Assembly: GCA_964608965.1 (NCBI GenBank)
Contig: CAZSPZ010000013.1
Location: forward strand, 1 to 44,696
DNA length: 44,696 bases
Reading direction: 5' to 3'
From: UBA10908 sp964608965
GTDB lineage: Bacteria; Bacillota; Clostridia; Peptostreptococcales; Anaerovoracaceae
This document shows positions 9,006 to 18,600 of this stretch, piece by piece (position 1 is the first letter of the stretch; the number at the start of each line of letters is the position of its first letter). The notes below the pieces were generated by a model that saw only the letters and a program-made list of their open reading frames with translations, ran no database searches and had not been told where the DNA came from. The position numbers were made by a program, and so were the translations under genes.

Positions 9006-9033
9006 TTGACAATCCGAAAGGATTGCGTAAAAT
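9006..9033 (+). promoter_or_regulatory. Promoter of the valS T-box operon
   Basis: TTGACA at 9006-9011 (perfect -35) and TAAAAT at 9028-9033 (five of six) are separated by 16 bp. Transcription would start near 9040, about 30 nt before T-box stem I. The spacer contains a small CAATCC-GAAA-GGATTG hairpin (9010-9025), which may or may not matter. Confidence 0.75.
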
Positions 9034-9041
9034 GAGTTAAG

Positions 9042-9278
9042 ACCTATTATATTAGGTGAAAAAGAATATAGATGTTGCTAAGAAGAGTAGTTTTCAATGT
9101 CTTTTCAGAGAGGGAATCGAGGCTGAAAGTTCCCAGGACCTCTTGCAGACGAAGGTCGCTTAGACTAAACAGACATCAAACAAATGAGTGCCGGGTACGC
9201 AAGTGCGCCGGAACAAAGGTGGTACCGCGGAATTACATCCGTCCTTTGAGCGAAAGCCCGAAGGGTGGATATTTTTAT
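9042..9278 (+). promoter_or_regulatory. T-box leader responding to tRNA-Val, upstream of valS
   Basis: A tRNA-sensing leader that lets transcription continue when tRNA-Val is uncharged. Stem I is closed by GATGT 9071-9075 with GACATC 9172-9177 and CTAAG 9078-9082 with CTTAG 9159-9163. The 5' side of the specifier loop holds AGAGTAG (9084-9090), and the 3' side holds codon GTC at 9155-9157 followed by G. That is a valine codon, in agreement with the downstream valS. The conserved T-box GAACAAAGGTGGTACCGCGG lies at 9211-9230. Its TGGT bulge would pair with a tRNA 3' ACCA, so a discriminator A is expected. A terminator follows. Of the 312 bp between ykvI and valS, nearly all is this element and its promoter. 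Confidence 0.95.
9237..9276 (+). terminator. T-box-controlled terminator before valS
   Basis: ATCCGTCCTT (9237-9246) pairs with AAGGGTGGAT (9261-9270) over 10 bp including two G-U pairs. A GAGC-GAAA-GC inner part and a downstream ATTTTT (9271-9276) complete the terminator. It lies directly 3' of the T-box sequence, as required for the antiterminator switch. Confidence 0.85.
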
Positions 9279-9291
9279 ATGGAGGATATAT

Positions 9292-11973
9292 ATGGATAAC
9301 AGTATGGCAAAAACATACGACCCCAAAGCGTTTGAGGATCGTATCTATAAGGATTGGGAACAAAGCGGGGCATTTATTGCGAAAGTAGATCCGGACAAAA
9401 AGCCGTTCACGATCGTTATGCCTCCGCCAAACATTACCGGGCAGCTGCACATGGGGCATGCCTTGGACCAAAGTCTTCAGGATGTGCTCATCCGCTTTAA
9501 GCGGATGCAGGGCTTTTCAGCCCTGTGGCTGCCCGGCTCCGACCACGCCAGCATTGCCACAGAAGTAAAAGTTGTGGAAAAACTTATGGCCGAAGAAGGA
9601 AAATCCAAAGAAGATATCGGACGCGATGCTTTTTTAGAGCGAGCCTGGGCATGGAAAAAAGAGTATGGCGGCCGGATTAACGAGCAAGTCCGTAAACTGG
9701 GAAACTCCTGCGATTGGAGCAGAGAGCGCTTTACGATGGACGAAGGCTGCAACAAAGCGGTTGTGGAACACTTCGTAAGACTGTACGAAAAAGGATTGAT
9801 ATATAAGGGAAGCCGTCTGATCAACTGGTGCCCCACCTGCGGGTCCGCACTCTCTGATATAGAGGTGGAGCACGTGGATAAAAATGGGAAGTATTGGTAT
9901 TTCCGTTATCCGGCAGAAGACGGAGGCGAAGGGATCGTTGTGGCAACTTCGCGCCCGGAAACCATGTTCGGAGATTCTGCGATTGCTGTGCATCCTTCGG
10001 ACGAGCGCTACAAGCATTTAGTCGGAAAGAATGTCATTCTCCCTCTCGTGGGAAGAAAACTTCCGGTCATAGCAGATGAATATCCGGACCCCGAGAAAGG
10101 GACTGGTGCTGTAAAAATAACGCCCGCCCACGACCCCAACGATTTCGAAGTGGGTCTTCGTCAAAATCTGGAACAGATTGTCTGCATCAACGAAAAAGCA
10201 GACATGACAGAAGCGTCCGGTAAATACGCAGGAATGAATCGATATGATTGCAGAAAAGCATGGGTTTCGGATCTGACGGAAGCGGGTTACCTTGTCAAGA
10301 CAGAAGATTTGACCATTCCCATCGGAGAATGCTACCGGTGTCACGACGTCGTGGAGCCTTTGATCAGCGAGCAGTGGTTCGTCAAAATGAAACCTTTGGC
10401 CGAGCCTGCGATCGAAGTGGCGAAAAACGGCGAATTGATTCACGTGCCTGATCGTTTTGAGAAAATATATTTGCATTGGCTGGAAGAGATAAGAGATTGG
10501 TGTATTTCCAGACAGCTTTGGTGGGGGCACCGTATCCCTGCTTATTATTGTGAGGACTGCGGGGAGATGATGGTCGCCAAAGAGGCTCCTTCGACATGTG
10601 CTAAGTGCGGAAGCAGCAAGATTCATCAGGACGAAGATGTTTTGGACACCTGGTTCAGCTCCGCTCTATGGCCGTTCTCTACGTTAGGCTGGCCGGAAGA
10701 AACCGAAGATCTGAAATATTTCTATCCCACGGATGTTTTAGTGACCGCCTACGATATTATCTTCTTTTGGGTCGCGAGAATGGTTTTTGCCGGCATAGAG
10801 GATATGGAAAAAAGTCCCTTTAAACATGTGCTGATTCACGGCTTGGTTCGGGACGCCCAGGGAAGAAAAATGAGCAAATCCTTAGGCAACGGCGTGGATC
10901 CTTTGGATATCATCGACAATTACGGCGCAGATGCACTGCGGTTTATGTTGCTTTCAGGTATAACGCCAGGCAACGACATGCGCTTTCAGACCGAAAAAAT
11001 CGAATCCTCCAGAAATTTTGCAAATAAACTGTGGAATGCTTCCCGTTTTGTTATTATGAATTTGCAGACAGAGAGTGCGGAGTTTTTGCCGATTGCCGAA
11101 GAGGCGGAAGCGCAGTCCGCTTTATGTCCTGAAGACAAATGGATGATTTCCACCGTCAACTCCGCCCTTGCAGACATCAACGCAAACATGGAAAATTTCG
11201 ACTTTGCGCTGGCTGCCCAGAAAATCTACGAGCTCATCTGGAACGAGTATTGCGATTGGTATATCGAACTCGTAAAAGTGCGCCTTTACGGAGAAGATGA
11301 AAAAGATAAAAAAGTCGCCCGCTATGTCCTTGTAAAAGTTCTTAAGGATTTACTGAAGCTGCTTCATCCCTTTATGCCGTTCATAACAGAGGAAATATGG
11401 AGCTTCCTTCCAAAGGCGGAAGAGGCAAAGCAGTTCCTGATGCAGGAGAGCTGGCCGGCATACAAAGCCGATATGGATTACGCGCAGGATGTGGCCGTCT
11501 TGAATTTGTCGATGGAAGCCATCCGTGCGATAAGAAATATTCGCGCGGAAGCGGATGCGCAGCCTTCTAAAAAACTCCATGCAATCTTTTTGACTTCCGG
11601 CAAAGAAAAAGAACAGGTTGTACAAGGCATACGTTTCATAAAAAAACTGGCAAACATAGAAGACATCGTGTTTATATCCTCCAAAGACGAAGTTCCCGAC
11701 GAGACCATGTCCGCAGCACTGCCTAACCTGGAAATTTTCGTCCCGCTGGACGAACTGGTCGACTATCAAGCGGAATACGAGCGGTTGACAAAGGAAAAAA
11801 TCAGATTGGAAACCGAAGTGGGGCGCACGAGAGTGAAACTTGAAAACGAGGCTTTCGTTGCAAAAGCTCCGGCAAAAGTCATCGATGCGGAAAGAGAGAA
11901 ACTTTCCGGCTACGAGAATATGCTGGAGAAAGTTGTCGCAAGAATTCCTGTTGTAGAAGGTAAATTAAAGTAG
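9292..11973 (+). CDS. valS: Valyl-tRNA synthetase
   Basis: 893 residues, the normal length for ValRS, which charges tRNA-Val and edits Thr. The class I motifs are HMGH at 53-56 (PPPNITGQLHMGH) and KMSKS at 526-530. The editing (CP1) domain contains ATSRPETMFGD. Zinc-type cysteine pairs are visible in CPTCG and in CEDCG with CAKCG. An anticodon-binding domain follows, and the last roughly 60 residues form the coiled coil typical of ValRS. ATG 9292 is preceded by GGAGG at 9281-9285 with a 6-nt gap, which is better than the in-frame upstream codon at 9265. Expression is under the valine T-box. Confidence 0.97.
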   Translation: MDNSMAKTYDPKAFEDRIYKDWEQSGAFIAKVDPDKKPFTIVMPPPNITGQLHMGHALDQSLQDVLIRFKRMQGFSALWLPGSDHASIATEVKVVEKLMAEEGKSKEDIGRDAFLERAWAWKKEYGGRINEQVRKLGNSCDWSRERFTMDEGCNKAVVEHFVRLYEKGLIYKGSRLINWCPTCGSALSDIEVEHVDKNGKYWYFRYPAEDGGEGIVVATSRPETMFGDSAIAVHPSDERYKHLVGKNVILPLVGRKLPVIADEYPDPEKGTGAVKITPAHDPNDFEVGLRQNLEQIVCINEKADMTEASGKYAGMNRYDCRKAWVSDLTEAGYLVKTEDLTIPIGECYRCHDVVEPLISEQWFVKMKPLAEPAIEVAKNGELIHVPDRFEKIYLHWLEEIRDWCISRQLWWGHRIPAYYCEDCGEMMVAKEAPSTCAKCGSSKIHQDEDVLDTWFSSALWPFSTLGWPEETEDLKYFYPTDVLVTAYDIIFFWVARMVFAGIEDMEKSPFKHVLIHGLVRDAQGRKMSKSLGNGVDPLDIIDNYGADALRFMLLSGITPGNDMRFQTEKIESSRNFANKLWNASRFVIMNLQTESAEFLPIAEEAEAQSALCPEDKWMISTVNSALADINANMENFDFALAAQKIYELIWNEYCDWYIELVKVRLYGEDEKDKKVARYVLVKVLKDLLKLLHPFMPFITEEIWSFLPKAEEAKQFLMQESWPAYKADMDYAQDVAVLNLSMEAIRAIRNIRAEADAQPSKKLHAIFLTSGKEKEQVVQGIRFIKKLANIEDIVFISSKDEVPDETMSAALPNLEIFVPLDELVDYQAEYERLTKEKIRLETEVGRTRVKLENEAFVAKAPAKVIDAEREKLSGYENMLEKVVARIPVVEGKLK

Positions 11974-13287
11974 ATGACATACGAAGAAGCATTGGCATTA
12001 ATACATGACAGGCTGCGCTTTGGAAACAAGCTCACCCTTACCCGAATCAGGGAATTGCTCCATGTACTTGGGAATCCGCATCAAGATCTCAAGATTGTAC
12101 ATATAGCGGGCACAAACGGAAAGGGTTCCGTGAGCAAATACATTTACCATGCGTTGCGGGAGCATGGGTATCGTGTAGGACTCTACACGTCGCCCTATCT
12201 CATCGATTTTCGGGAGAGAATAGAAGCAGACGGGTCCTGGATCACAGAAGCGGACCTCGCATTTTGTACCGAAAAAGTGATGCATGCGGCTACGCTGATG
12301 GAAAGTCAAGGCAGCGATGCGCCTACAGAATTTGAGATCGTCATGGCCATCGCGTTCCTGTACTTTAAAGAAAAGAACTGTGACTATGTTGTTTTAGAGG
12401 TTGGCCTTGGAGGGACAGGCGACGCAACAAACGTCATCGAAAACCCGCTGGTTTCGGTTATCACCTCGATATCCTACGATCATATGGAGTATCTGGGGGA
12501 TACATTGCCCGAAATCGCCGCTGAAAAAGCCGGTATTATTAAAGCCGGTCGTCCGGTGGTTTACCACGTGAACGATTTATGCGCTGCCGGGGTGATCGAA
12601 GAAAAAGCCAAGGGACTTGGATGCAAAAAATACGCGGTAAAACCTGCCGTAGAGCAGGCAGTCGTTTCGGAACTGACACTTTCCGGCGGGCGTTTTTCCG
12701 TTTGCGTTTTGGGAAATGCCTATGAAAATGTATTTACTCCGCTGGCAGGAGTTCACCAGATCGGCAATACAATCACCGCGTTGTTTGCTCTGGAAGTTTT
12801 AATTCAAGAATGCGGTCTTCCGTTGAACCGTAAGCTTATTGTGGAAGGTTTGGCAAAGACCAGCCATGTGGGACGTCTGGAAAAGCTCAGCGACGACCCT
12901 TTGATTTTGATAGACGGAGCGCACAACGCCGAGGGAATGGATGCGCTGTGCCGCAGTGTAAAACCTTTTTTGCGCGGAAAGAAGACGTTGTTTATTTTAG
13001 GCATCCTCAAGGACAAAGAATTTCGTAAAATGTTAAAAAGCGCTCTTTCTCTGGGTGCCGATATGGCTCTTTCCGAGCCCGACAACCCAAGAAAGGCGTC
13101 GGCGGAAGAATTGGCGGAAGTGGTCACTTCTCTGGGCGGCAGTGCAAAGATTCTGGGAGATTCGCGCCATGCCGTTCAGTATGCCAAAGAGCAGTGCAGA
13201 CATTACGACTGCATACTGTTTGCAGGCTCCTTGTATTTTATCGCTACCGTCAGGGAAAGCTTGATCGGCGGAAAGGCAGACCAATGA
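11974..13287 (+). CDS. folC: Folylpolyglutamate synthase / dihydrofolate synthase
   Basis: 437 residues with the FolC layout. The P-loop GTNGKGS is near residue 47, the YTSPYL motif near 70, and VGLGGTGDATN and SYDHMEYLGDT mark the Mur-ligase-like core. A C-terminal domain contains IDGAHNAEG. FolC adds glutamates to folates, and in many bacteria it also makes dihydrofolate from dihydropteroate. The ATG follows the valS stop with no gap, so it shares the T-box transcript, an arrangement often seen in Firmicutes. Its stop overlaps the next ATG (ATGA). Confidence 0.93.
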   Translation: MTYEEALALIHDRLRFGNKLTLTRIRELLHVLGNPHQDLKIVHIAGTNGKGSVSKYIYHALREHGYRVGLYTSPYLIDFRERIEADGSWITEADLAFCTEKVMHAATLMESQGSDAPTEFEIVMAIAFLYFKEKNCDYVVLEVGLGGTGDATNVIENPLVSVITSISYDHMEYLGDTLPEIAAEKAGIIKAGRPVVYHVNDLCAAGVIEEKAKGLGCKKYAVKPAVEQAVVSELTLSGGRFSVCVLGNAYENVFTPLAGVHQIGNTITALFALEVLIQECGLPLNRKLIVEGLAKTSHVGRLEKLSDDPLILIDGAHNAEGMDALCRSVKPFLRGKKTLFILGILKDKEFRKMLKSALSLGADMALSEPDNPRKASAEELAEVVTSLGGSAKILGDSRHAVQYAKEQCRHYDCILFAGSLYFIATVRESLIGGKADQ

Positions 13288-13736
13288 GATTTCGATACGA
13301 AGAAACCAGCGACGAGGAACTTCTTATCAAGATATTCGAAAGAAACGATATAGAAGTAGCGGAAGACGAATTCAGCGACGGGTTTACCCACCTTATCAAA
13401 GCTTTTGCGGTTTATGACGAAGAGGCGGAAGGCAAGCCTGTCGGCGCGGTGGCACTTGTTACTCAACTGGATCGGACGGTAATCAACGGCATCGCAGTGG
13501 ATAAGGAATATCGACGGGAAGGACTGGCCGGCGTTCTCCTTAAAATGGCGATGGAAGAAGCAAAGCGCATCGGTACAAAAACCATATGGATTGTAGCCCG
13601 AGCCCCTTTGTTCTTTGCTGCAAAAGGATTTGAGTATATTACAGAAGAAGAGGTTCCCAAAGGATTGTTCGACTGTCTCGTGTGCAGTCAATACAATAAA
13701 ATTTGCTTTCCTAAACTGATGAAATACGATTTTTAA
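13284..13736 (+). CDS. GNAT-family N-acetyltransferase
   Basis: 150 residues forming a single GNAT domain. The acetyl-CoA pyrophosphate loop is RREGLAG (R-x-x-G-x-A) near residue 76, after the strand GIAVDKEY. The C-terminal part is FFAAKGFEYI, followed by a cysteine-containing CLVCSQYNKICFP tail. The substrate is not evident. The frame is open from 13194 inside folC. ATG 13284 is chosen because it overlaps the folC stop and follows a GGAAAGG site. It is the last gene of the valS operon and is followed by a strong terminator. Confidence 0.85.
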   Translation: MRFRYEETSDEELLIKIFERNDIEVAEDEFSDGFTHLIKAFAVYDEEAEGKPVGAVALVTQLDRTVINGIAVDKEYRREGLAGVLLKMAMEEAKRIGTKTIWIVARAPLFFAAKGFEYITEEEVPKGLFDCLVCSQYNKICFPKLMKYDF

Positions 13737-13744
13737 GCTTGTTT

Positions 13745-13792
13745 GAGAGGGTTTGAGCGCTTTGCCGGGACCCTCTCTTTTGTTGCTTTTTT
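13745..13792 (+). terminator. Terminator of the valS-folC-GNAT operon
   Basis: GAGAGGGT (13745-13752) pairs perfectly with ACCCTCTC (13770-13777), with a 17-nt loop. TTTTGTTGCTTTTTT follows at 13778-13792. It begins 8 bp after the acetyltransferase stop. Confidence 0.88.
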
Positions 13793-13821
13793 GCCCTGTG
13801 CATGGTACTATTTAAAGAAGT

Positions 13822-13850
13822 TTGAACTGTAAATTAATGTATCGTATATA
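13822..13850 (+). promoter_or_regulatory. Promoter of the plsX-rnc-smc-ftsY run
   Basis: TTGAAC (13822-13827) and TATATA (13845-13850) are spaced by 17 bp, downstream of a terminator and upstream of plsX. The predicted start of transcription, near 13857, lies after the in-frame GTG at 13854. This supports the TTG at 13875 as the real plsX start. I could not establish a FapR or FabT operator here. Confidence 0.55.
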
Positions 13851-13874
13851 AATGTGCGAAAAGAGGATAATAAA

Positions 13875-14915
13875 TTGAAAATAGCTATAGATGCGATGGG
13901 CGGAGACAGTGCCCCAGCCGAAATAGTCAAGGGAGCCGTTCAGGCGGCAGGCCTTGTCGATGCTCAGATTATCCTGATTGGCGATGAACAGAAGATAAGA
14001 GCGGAATTGGATTTATATAAAGATCAATCCGATTTATCAAAAATAACAATAGTCCATGCTTCGCAGAATATTGAAAATACGGACAGCCCTGTTCAGGCAG
14101 TCCGCTCCAAACCCGATTCTTCTATGGTAAAAGGCATAGATATGCTAAAGAACAAAGAGGCAGACACGATGCTTTCCGCCGGGAATACGGGAGCGCTTAT
14201 GGCTGCCAGCCTGCTTCGCCTTGGGCGGATTAAAGGGATTGAACGACCGGCCATCGTGTCCGTTTATCCTTTGATCGGGCAGGATAAAAAGTTTTCCCTG
14301 CTGGTGGATGCCGGGGCAAATGCCGAATGTAAACCTTCCAACTTAGTCGGATTCGCTCATATGGGCAGCATTTATATGCAAAATGCTTTCGGTTATCAGA
14401 CTCCGTCTGTGGGATTGATTAATATCGGCGCGGAAGAGACGAAGGGGACAACACAGCTGAAAGAGACCTATCAATTGCTTAAAAGCAGCAATTTAAACTT
14501 TATCGGGAATGTGGAAGGCCGCGATATCCCCGGAGGCGCTGCGGATATATTGGTCTGCGACGGTTTTACGGGAAATATTGTGCTGAAATTGACCGAAGGT
14601 ATGGCATGGACCATATTGAAAGCGATTAAAAAAAGATTCACAGAGGGAATCATCGCCAAACTGGGTGCGGCACTCCTTTTCAGTAAACTCAAGAGTTTAA
14701 AAAAGGAGTTCGATTACTCCACTTATGGCGCTGCGCCCATCTTAGGTGTACGCGGCCTCGTTTTTAAAATGCACGGTTCTTCCGGCGCTGATGCCGTCAG
14801 AAACTCTATCGTGAAAGCGCATGTGGTAGCCCGGGGCGATGTAGTGGCTCAAATTGAGGCTGCCATGGAAGGGTTCGAAGGCGCAGAGGAAAAAGCGGCA
14901 GACAATGAAAAATAG
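13875..14915 (+). CDS. plsX: Phosphate acyltransferase PlsX (TTG start)
   Basis: Makes acyl-phosphate from acyl-ACP for phosphatidic acid synthesis. The N-terminus KIAIDAMGGDSAP is the hallmark of PlsX. LSAGNTGALMAAS and VGLINIGAEETKG are further conserved segments, as is DGFTGNIVLKLTEG. I choose TTG 13875 because AGAGG at 13862-13866 precedes it by 8 nt and the protein then starts at the canonical MKIAIDAMGGD (346 residues). The frame extends upstream to GTG 13854, but that would precede or coincide with the promoter start. It overlaps rnc by 11 bp. The usual fabD-fabG-acpP genes between plsX and rnc are absent. Confidence 0.95.
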   Translation: MKIAIDAMGGDSAPAEIVKGAVQAAGLVDAQIILIGDEQKIRAELDLYKDQSDLSKITIVHASQNIENTDSPVQAVRSKPDSSMVKGIDMLKNKEADTMLSAGNTGALMAASLLRLGRIKGIERPAIVSVYPLIGQDKKFSLLVDAGANAECKPSNLVGFAHMGSIYMQNAFGYQTPSVGLINIGAEETKGTTQLKETYQLLKSSNLNFIGNVEGRDIPGGAADILVCDGFTGNIVLKLTEGMAWTILKAIKKRFTEGIIAKLGAALLFSKLKSLKKEFDYSTYGAAPILGVRGLVFKMHGSSGADAVRNSIVKAHVVARGDVVAQIEAAMEGFEGAEEKAADNEK

Positions 14916-15618
14916 TTCTCCGGAAGCAATCATAAAATATACTTTCCAGGAGCCGTCGCTGCTTACCAGAGCGCTTACGCACAGTTCTTATGCCAACGAA
15001 AGCACCGGTAACCCTACAAACGGGAATGAAAGACTTGAATTTTTAGGCGATGCCATTCTGGATGCCATTGTCAGTGTGTATCTTTTTAATAAATTCCCCG
15101 AAAAAGAAGAGGGGGAGCTGACAAAATTACGAGCGCAGATTGTTTGCGAAAAATCTTTGGGCCATGCAGGAAAAATTTCCGGTTTAAACGAATTTCTTCT
15201 CCTTGGAAAAGGCGAGGAGGCCGGAGGCGGAAGGCAAAGAGTTTCGATCATCGCCGACACGGTCGAGGCCATTATAGGCGCTGTTTTTTTGGACGGAGGA
15301 ATGGAAAAAGCGAAAGCTGTCGCAGAAGTGCTTCTTTCCGAAGTAAGAGAAGAAGCCCTGTCCGGCCATTTGGCGGAAGATTACAAGACAACGCTTCAGG
15401 AATGGATGCAAAAGTACGGTAAGGCCGAGCCCTTTTATAAAATCATAGCGGAAAACGGCCCCGACCATTCAAAAGTATTTACGGCTGCGGCTTGCTCGGG
15501 CTCGGATCGAATCGGCATCGGCAGCGGCACAAACAAAAAAGAAGCGGAACAGGCAGCTGCCCGGGATGCGCTTAAAAATATAAAAACAAGAGGTAGCAGA
15601 TGTATTTCAAACGAATAG
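14905..15618 (+). CDS. rnc: Ribonuclease III
   Basis: 237 residues. It cuts double-stranded RNA in rRNA maturation and mRNA turnover. The nuclease signature NERLEFLGDA at 41-50 provides catalytic Glu42 and Asp49, and ADTVEAIIGAVFLDGG supplies the second acidic pair. A double-stranded-RNA-binding domain occupies about residues 160-230 (DYKTTLQEWMQKYG and the KKEAEQAAARDAL helix). The frame is open from 14854, but ATG 14905 inside the plsX end is the coupled start and gives the normal length. The stop lies 19 bp inside smc. Confidence 0.96.
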   Translation: MKNSSPEAIIKYTFQEPSLLTRALTHSSYANESTGNPTNGNERLEFLGDAILDAIVSVYLFNKFPEKEEGELTKLRAQIVCEKSLGHAGKISGLNEFLLLGKGEEAGGGRQRVSIIADTVEAIIGAVFLDGGMEKAKAVAEVLLSEVREEALSGHLAEDYKTTLQEWMQKYGKAEPFYKIIAENGPDHSKVFTAAACSGSDRIGIGSGTNKKEAEQAAARDALKNIKTRGSRCISNE

Positions 15619-18600
15619 AGCTCAATGGATTCAAATCTTTTGCCGATCCGGTCGTACTTGAATTTACCGACGGCATCACCTGTATCGTCGGTCCCAACGG
15701 GAGCGGCAAAAGCAATATATCCGACGCTGTTCGATGGGTACTGGGCGAACAGAGCCCAAAGATGCTGCGCGGCGGCAAAATGGAAGAAGTCATATTTGCC
15801 GGAACGCAAAACAGGAAGCCAAAAGGAATGGCCGAAGTGACGCTCGTATTGGATAATGCTGCGGGTATTTTACCTATCGACTTTGCCGAAGTCGCCATTA
15901 CGAGGCGGATGTATCGTTCGGGAGAGAGCGAATACATGATCAATCATTCACCTTGCAGGCTTCGAGACATTCGCGAACTGATTATGGATACTGGCATAGG
16001 CGTAGAAGGATATTCCATTATCGGACAGGGGAAAATAGCTGATATTATCAGCAACAAAATGGAAAGTCGCCGGGAAATATTCGAAGAGGCTGCGGGCATT
16101 GTCAAATATCGCACGAAAAAAGCGGAAACCGAAAGAAAACTGGAAAACGCCGCGGATAATCTGGACAGAGTCAACGATATTGTCAAAGAAATAGAAGAAC
16201 GAATCGGAGACTTGGAAGAAGACAGCAAAAAAGCCTCCGAGTTTTTGATACTGAGAGATCGATATAAGAAAACGGAAATCAATATAACTCTTAAAAATAT
16301 TGATTCGGTCGAGGAAAAAGACAAAGCGATCCGCCAAGAGCTTTCAGAGCTGGAGACAGCCATAGCGCAAGGAAAAACCGCAAAGGAACTTTTGGATAAC
16401 GAGCTTCGTCAAAAGCGTATAGCCGCCGAAGAATTGGAGCATCGTTCAGACGCTATACGAGACAGCCTATTAAAAAAGACAGAGGAAATACACGAACTTT
16501 TAAACAGAGAAGAATTGAATAAAGAGAGGATGACTTCCTTAACCAGAGATTGGGAAAGGCTGCTTGCAGAACTGTCTGTGATTGAAGAGAGACTGCAGCG
16601 GGAAAGCGCCAACGGAGAAGAATTCGCAAAGTCACGCAAGGGCGTAGACGAAGAAAGCGCCAAATACACTGCGATTCTGAAAGAAAAGCAAAAGAAAGCA
16701 GCGGAACTTTCCGCGACCCTCTCCGAAAAAGAAAGTTTGCTGGAAAACAAAAAAAGTATGATTTTCGAGCTTTCCGGAAAAGTCGGCGCAAAGAAATCTG
16801 AAATTCAAAGTATAACAAGCTTAAAAGGGACATTGACAAAACGTTTGGACAGATTGGAATCTGACAGCGTTTCGGACTTCGAAGGCGGAAAAGATACCGC
16901 GGCAGAAATGCAGCGACTCCGGTCTCTCTTTGAATCAGAGGCAAAGGATGTACTGAAAAACACAGCTTCGCTGCAGACAGTAAAAAGAGAATTACAGGAA
17001 GAAATGCAGGAACTGTCTTCCCTGGGCTCCCGAATAGAAGAGTTTCGCATTGCGAAAGGAAGGACTTCTGCTCGCCGCAAACTCCTGGAAGAACTGGAGA
17101 ACGCTTACGAAGGGTATGCCGGAGGCGTTCGCTTTTTGATGAAACAGAATTTGTCGGGAATCATCGGCGTGGTCGGCGACATCCTGAAAGTGCCCAAAGG
17201 ATACGAGGTGGCCATAGAGACAGCCCTTGGCGCATCGCTGCAGAATATTGTGTGCAAAGATGATTCTTGTGCGAAAACAGCCATCGCATTGCTTAAAGAA
17301 AACGAAGCAGGGCGGCTCACTTTTCTCCCGGTCGGCAATATTCGCGCAGGCAGGCAAATGCCTTCCGAAGCGCTTCAGTCTCAAAAGGGTTATATCGGAG
17401 TCGCTTCAGATATTGTTTCTTGCAGGGAAGATTGCCGCAATGTTCTGGATTACCTTTTGGGCAGAGTGATTTTGTGCGACAGCCTGGATCATGCGGTGTC
17501 ACTTTCAAAGCACAGTGACAGTCCTTTCCGGTTTGTCACTCCGCAAGGGGAAATCATCAATGCGGCCGGCGCAATCACCGGGGGGAGCCTTCGAAACAAT
17601 ACCGGAAATATTTTATCCAGAAAAGCTGAAATGGAAGAGTTGGCTCTTAAGCTTTCTGATTTGGAAAAAGAATTGTCTGCTGCGGAAGACAGCAGGGAAA
17701 TCAAAATAAAATTCATTGCTTTGAAACAGGCAGAGCAGAAGCAGCTGGAAGAAGATGTGCGCAAAGCAGAAATGTCTCAGGCAGTTCGCCATTCCGAAAT
17801 ACAACAGCTGGAAGCGCAAACAGAAGAAGCAAGCCAAAGCAGCAACAGGCGCATGCTGGAGCTGGAGGATTTAAAGCAGGAAATCGAAAGCGCGAATAAA
17901 AGCATTCAAATATTGACAGACGAAATTAATTCTTTGGATCAAGAGATTTTGTCATTGAATAAAGAAACTGCCGAACTTGCCGAAAAGTCAGTCGAAATAC
18001 GGCAGGAAGTGCTCCTGGCCAAAGAGGAGGAAACATCAGCCCGTATGGATCAGAGCAATGTATTCATCAGAATACAAAGCGCTGACGAGCTGGAACGCAG
18101 AGTAAAAGCTGCCATAGAAGACTTGTTGGCTGAAAAAACAGCAAAAGAAGCCGAGAAAAATTCCGTGCAAGCACAGCTTTCAAAACTGGAAGGCCCGGAG
18201 GGCAACGCTCCGGAGGCGTTGGCTTTAAAAGAGCAAGAGAAGGCTTCCCTGGAAAAAGAGTTGTCGGAAATACAAGACAAGAGATTGTTGTCCGGAAAAA
18301 ATACCGAAACCATGGAAGAAAGGCGAAGCGCTGCAGATCAGGAGCTTTATTCCAGGCAGATGCAAAAGCACGAAGCGGACATCAGGCTGGCAAAGCTTGA
18401 CACCCAAATGGAAGCTTTAAAGGAAAAGCTTTGGGAGGAATTCGAGATATCCTACGTGCAGGCTATGGCGTTTGCATCGGACGAGTTTGTCATGTCCCGT
18501 GCGCTGAAAGAATCCAGAGAAATCAAGGATCGCATGAGAGAATTGGGCGATGTGAATATCGGAGCGATCAAAGAGTACGAACAGGTCAGCCAAAGGTATC

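Noticed and set aside
13800..13853. FapR or FabT operator upstream of plsX
   Set aside because: GGTACTA and TTTGAACTGTAAA only partly resemble known sites, and no convincing palindrome is present.
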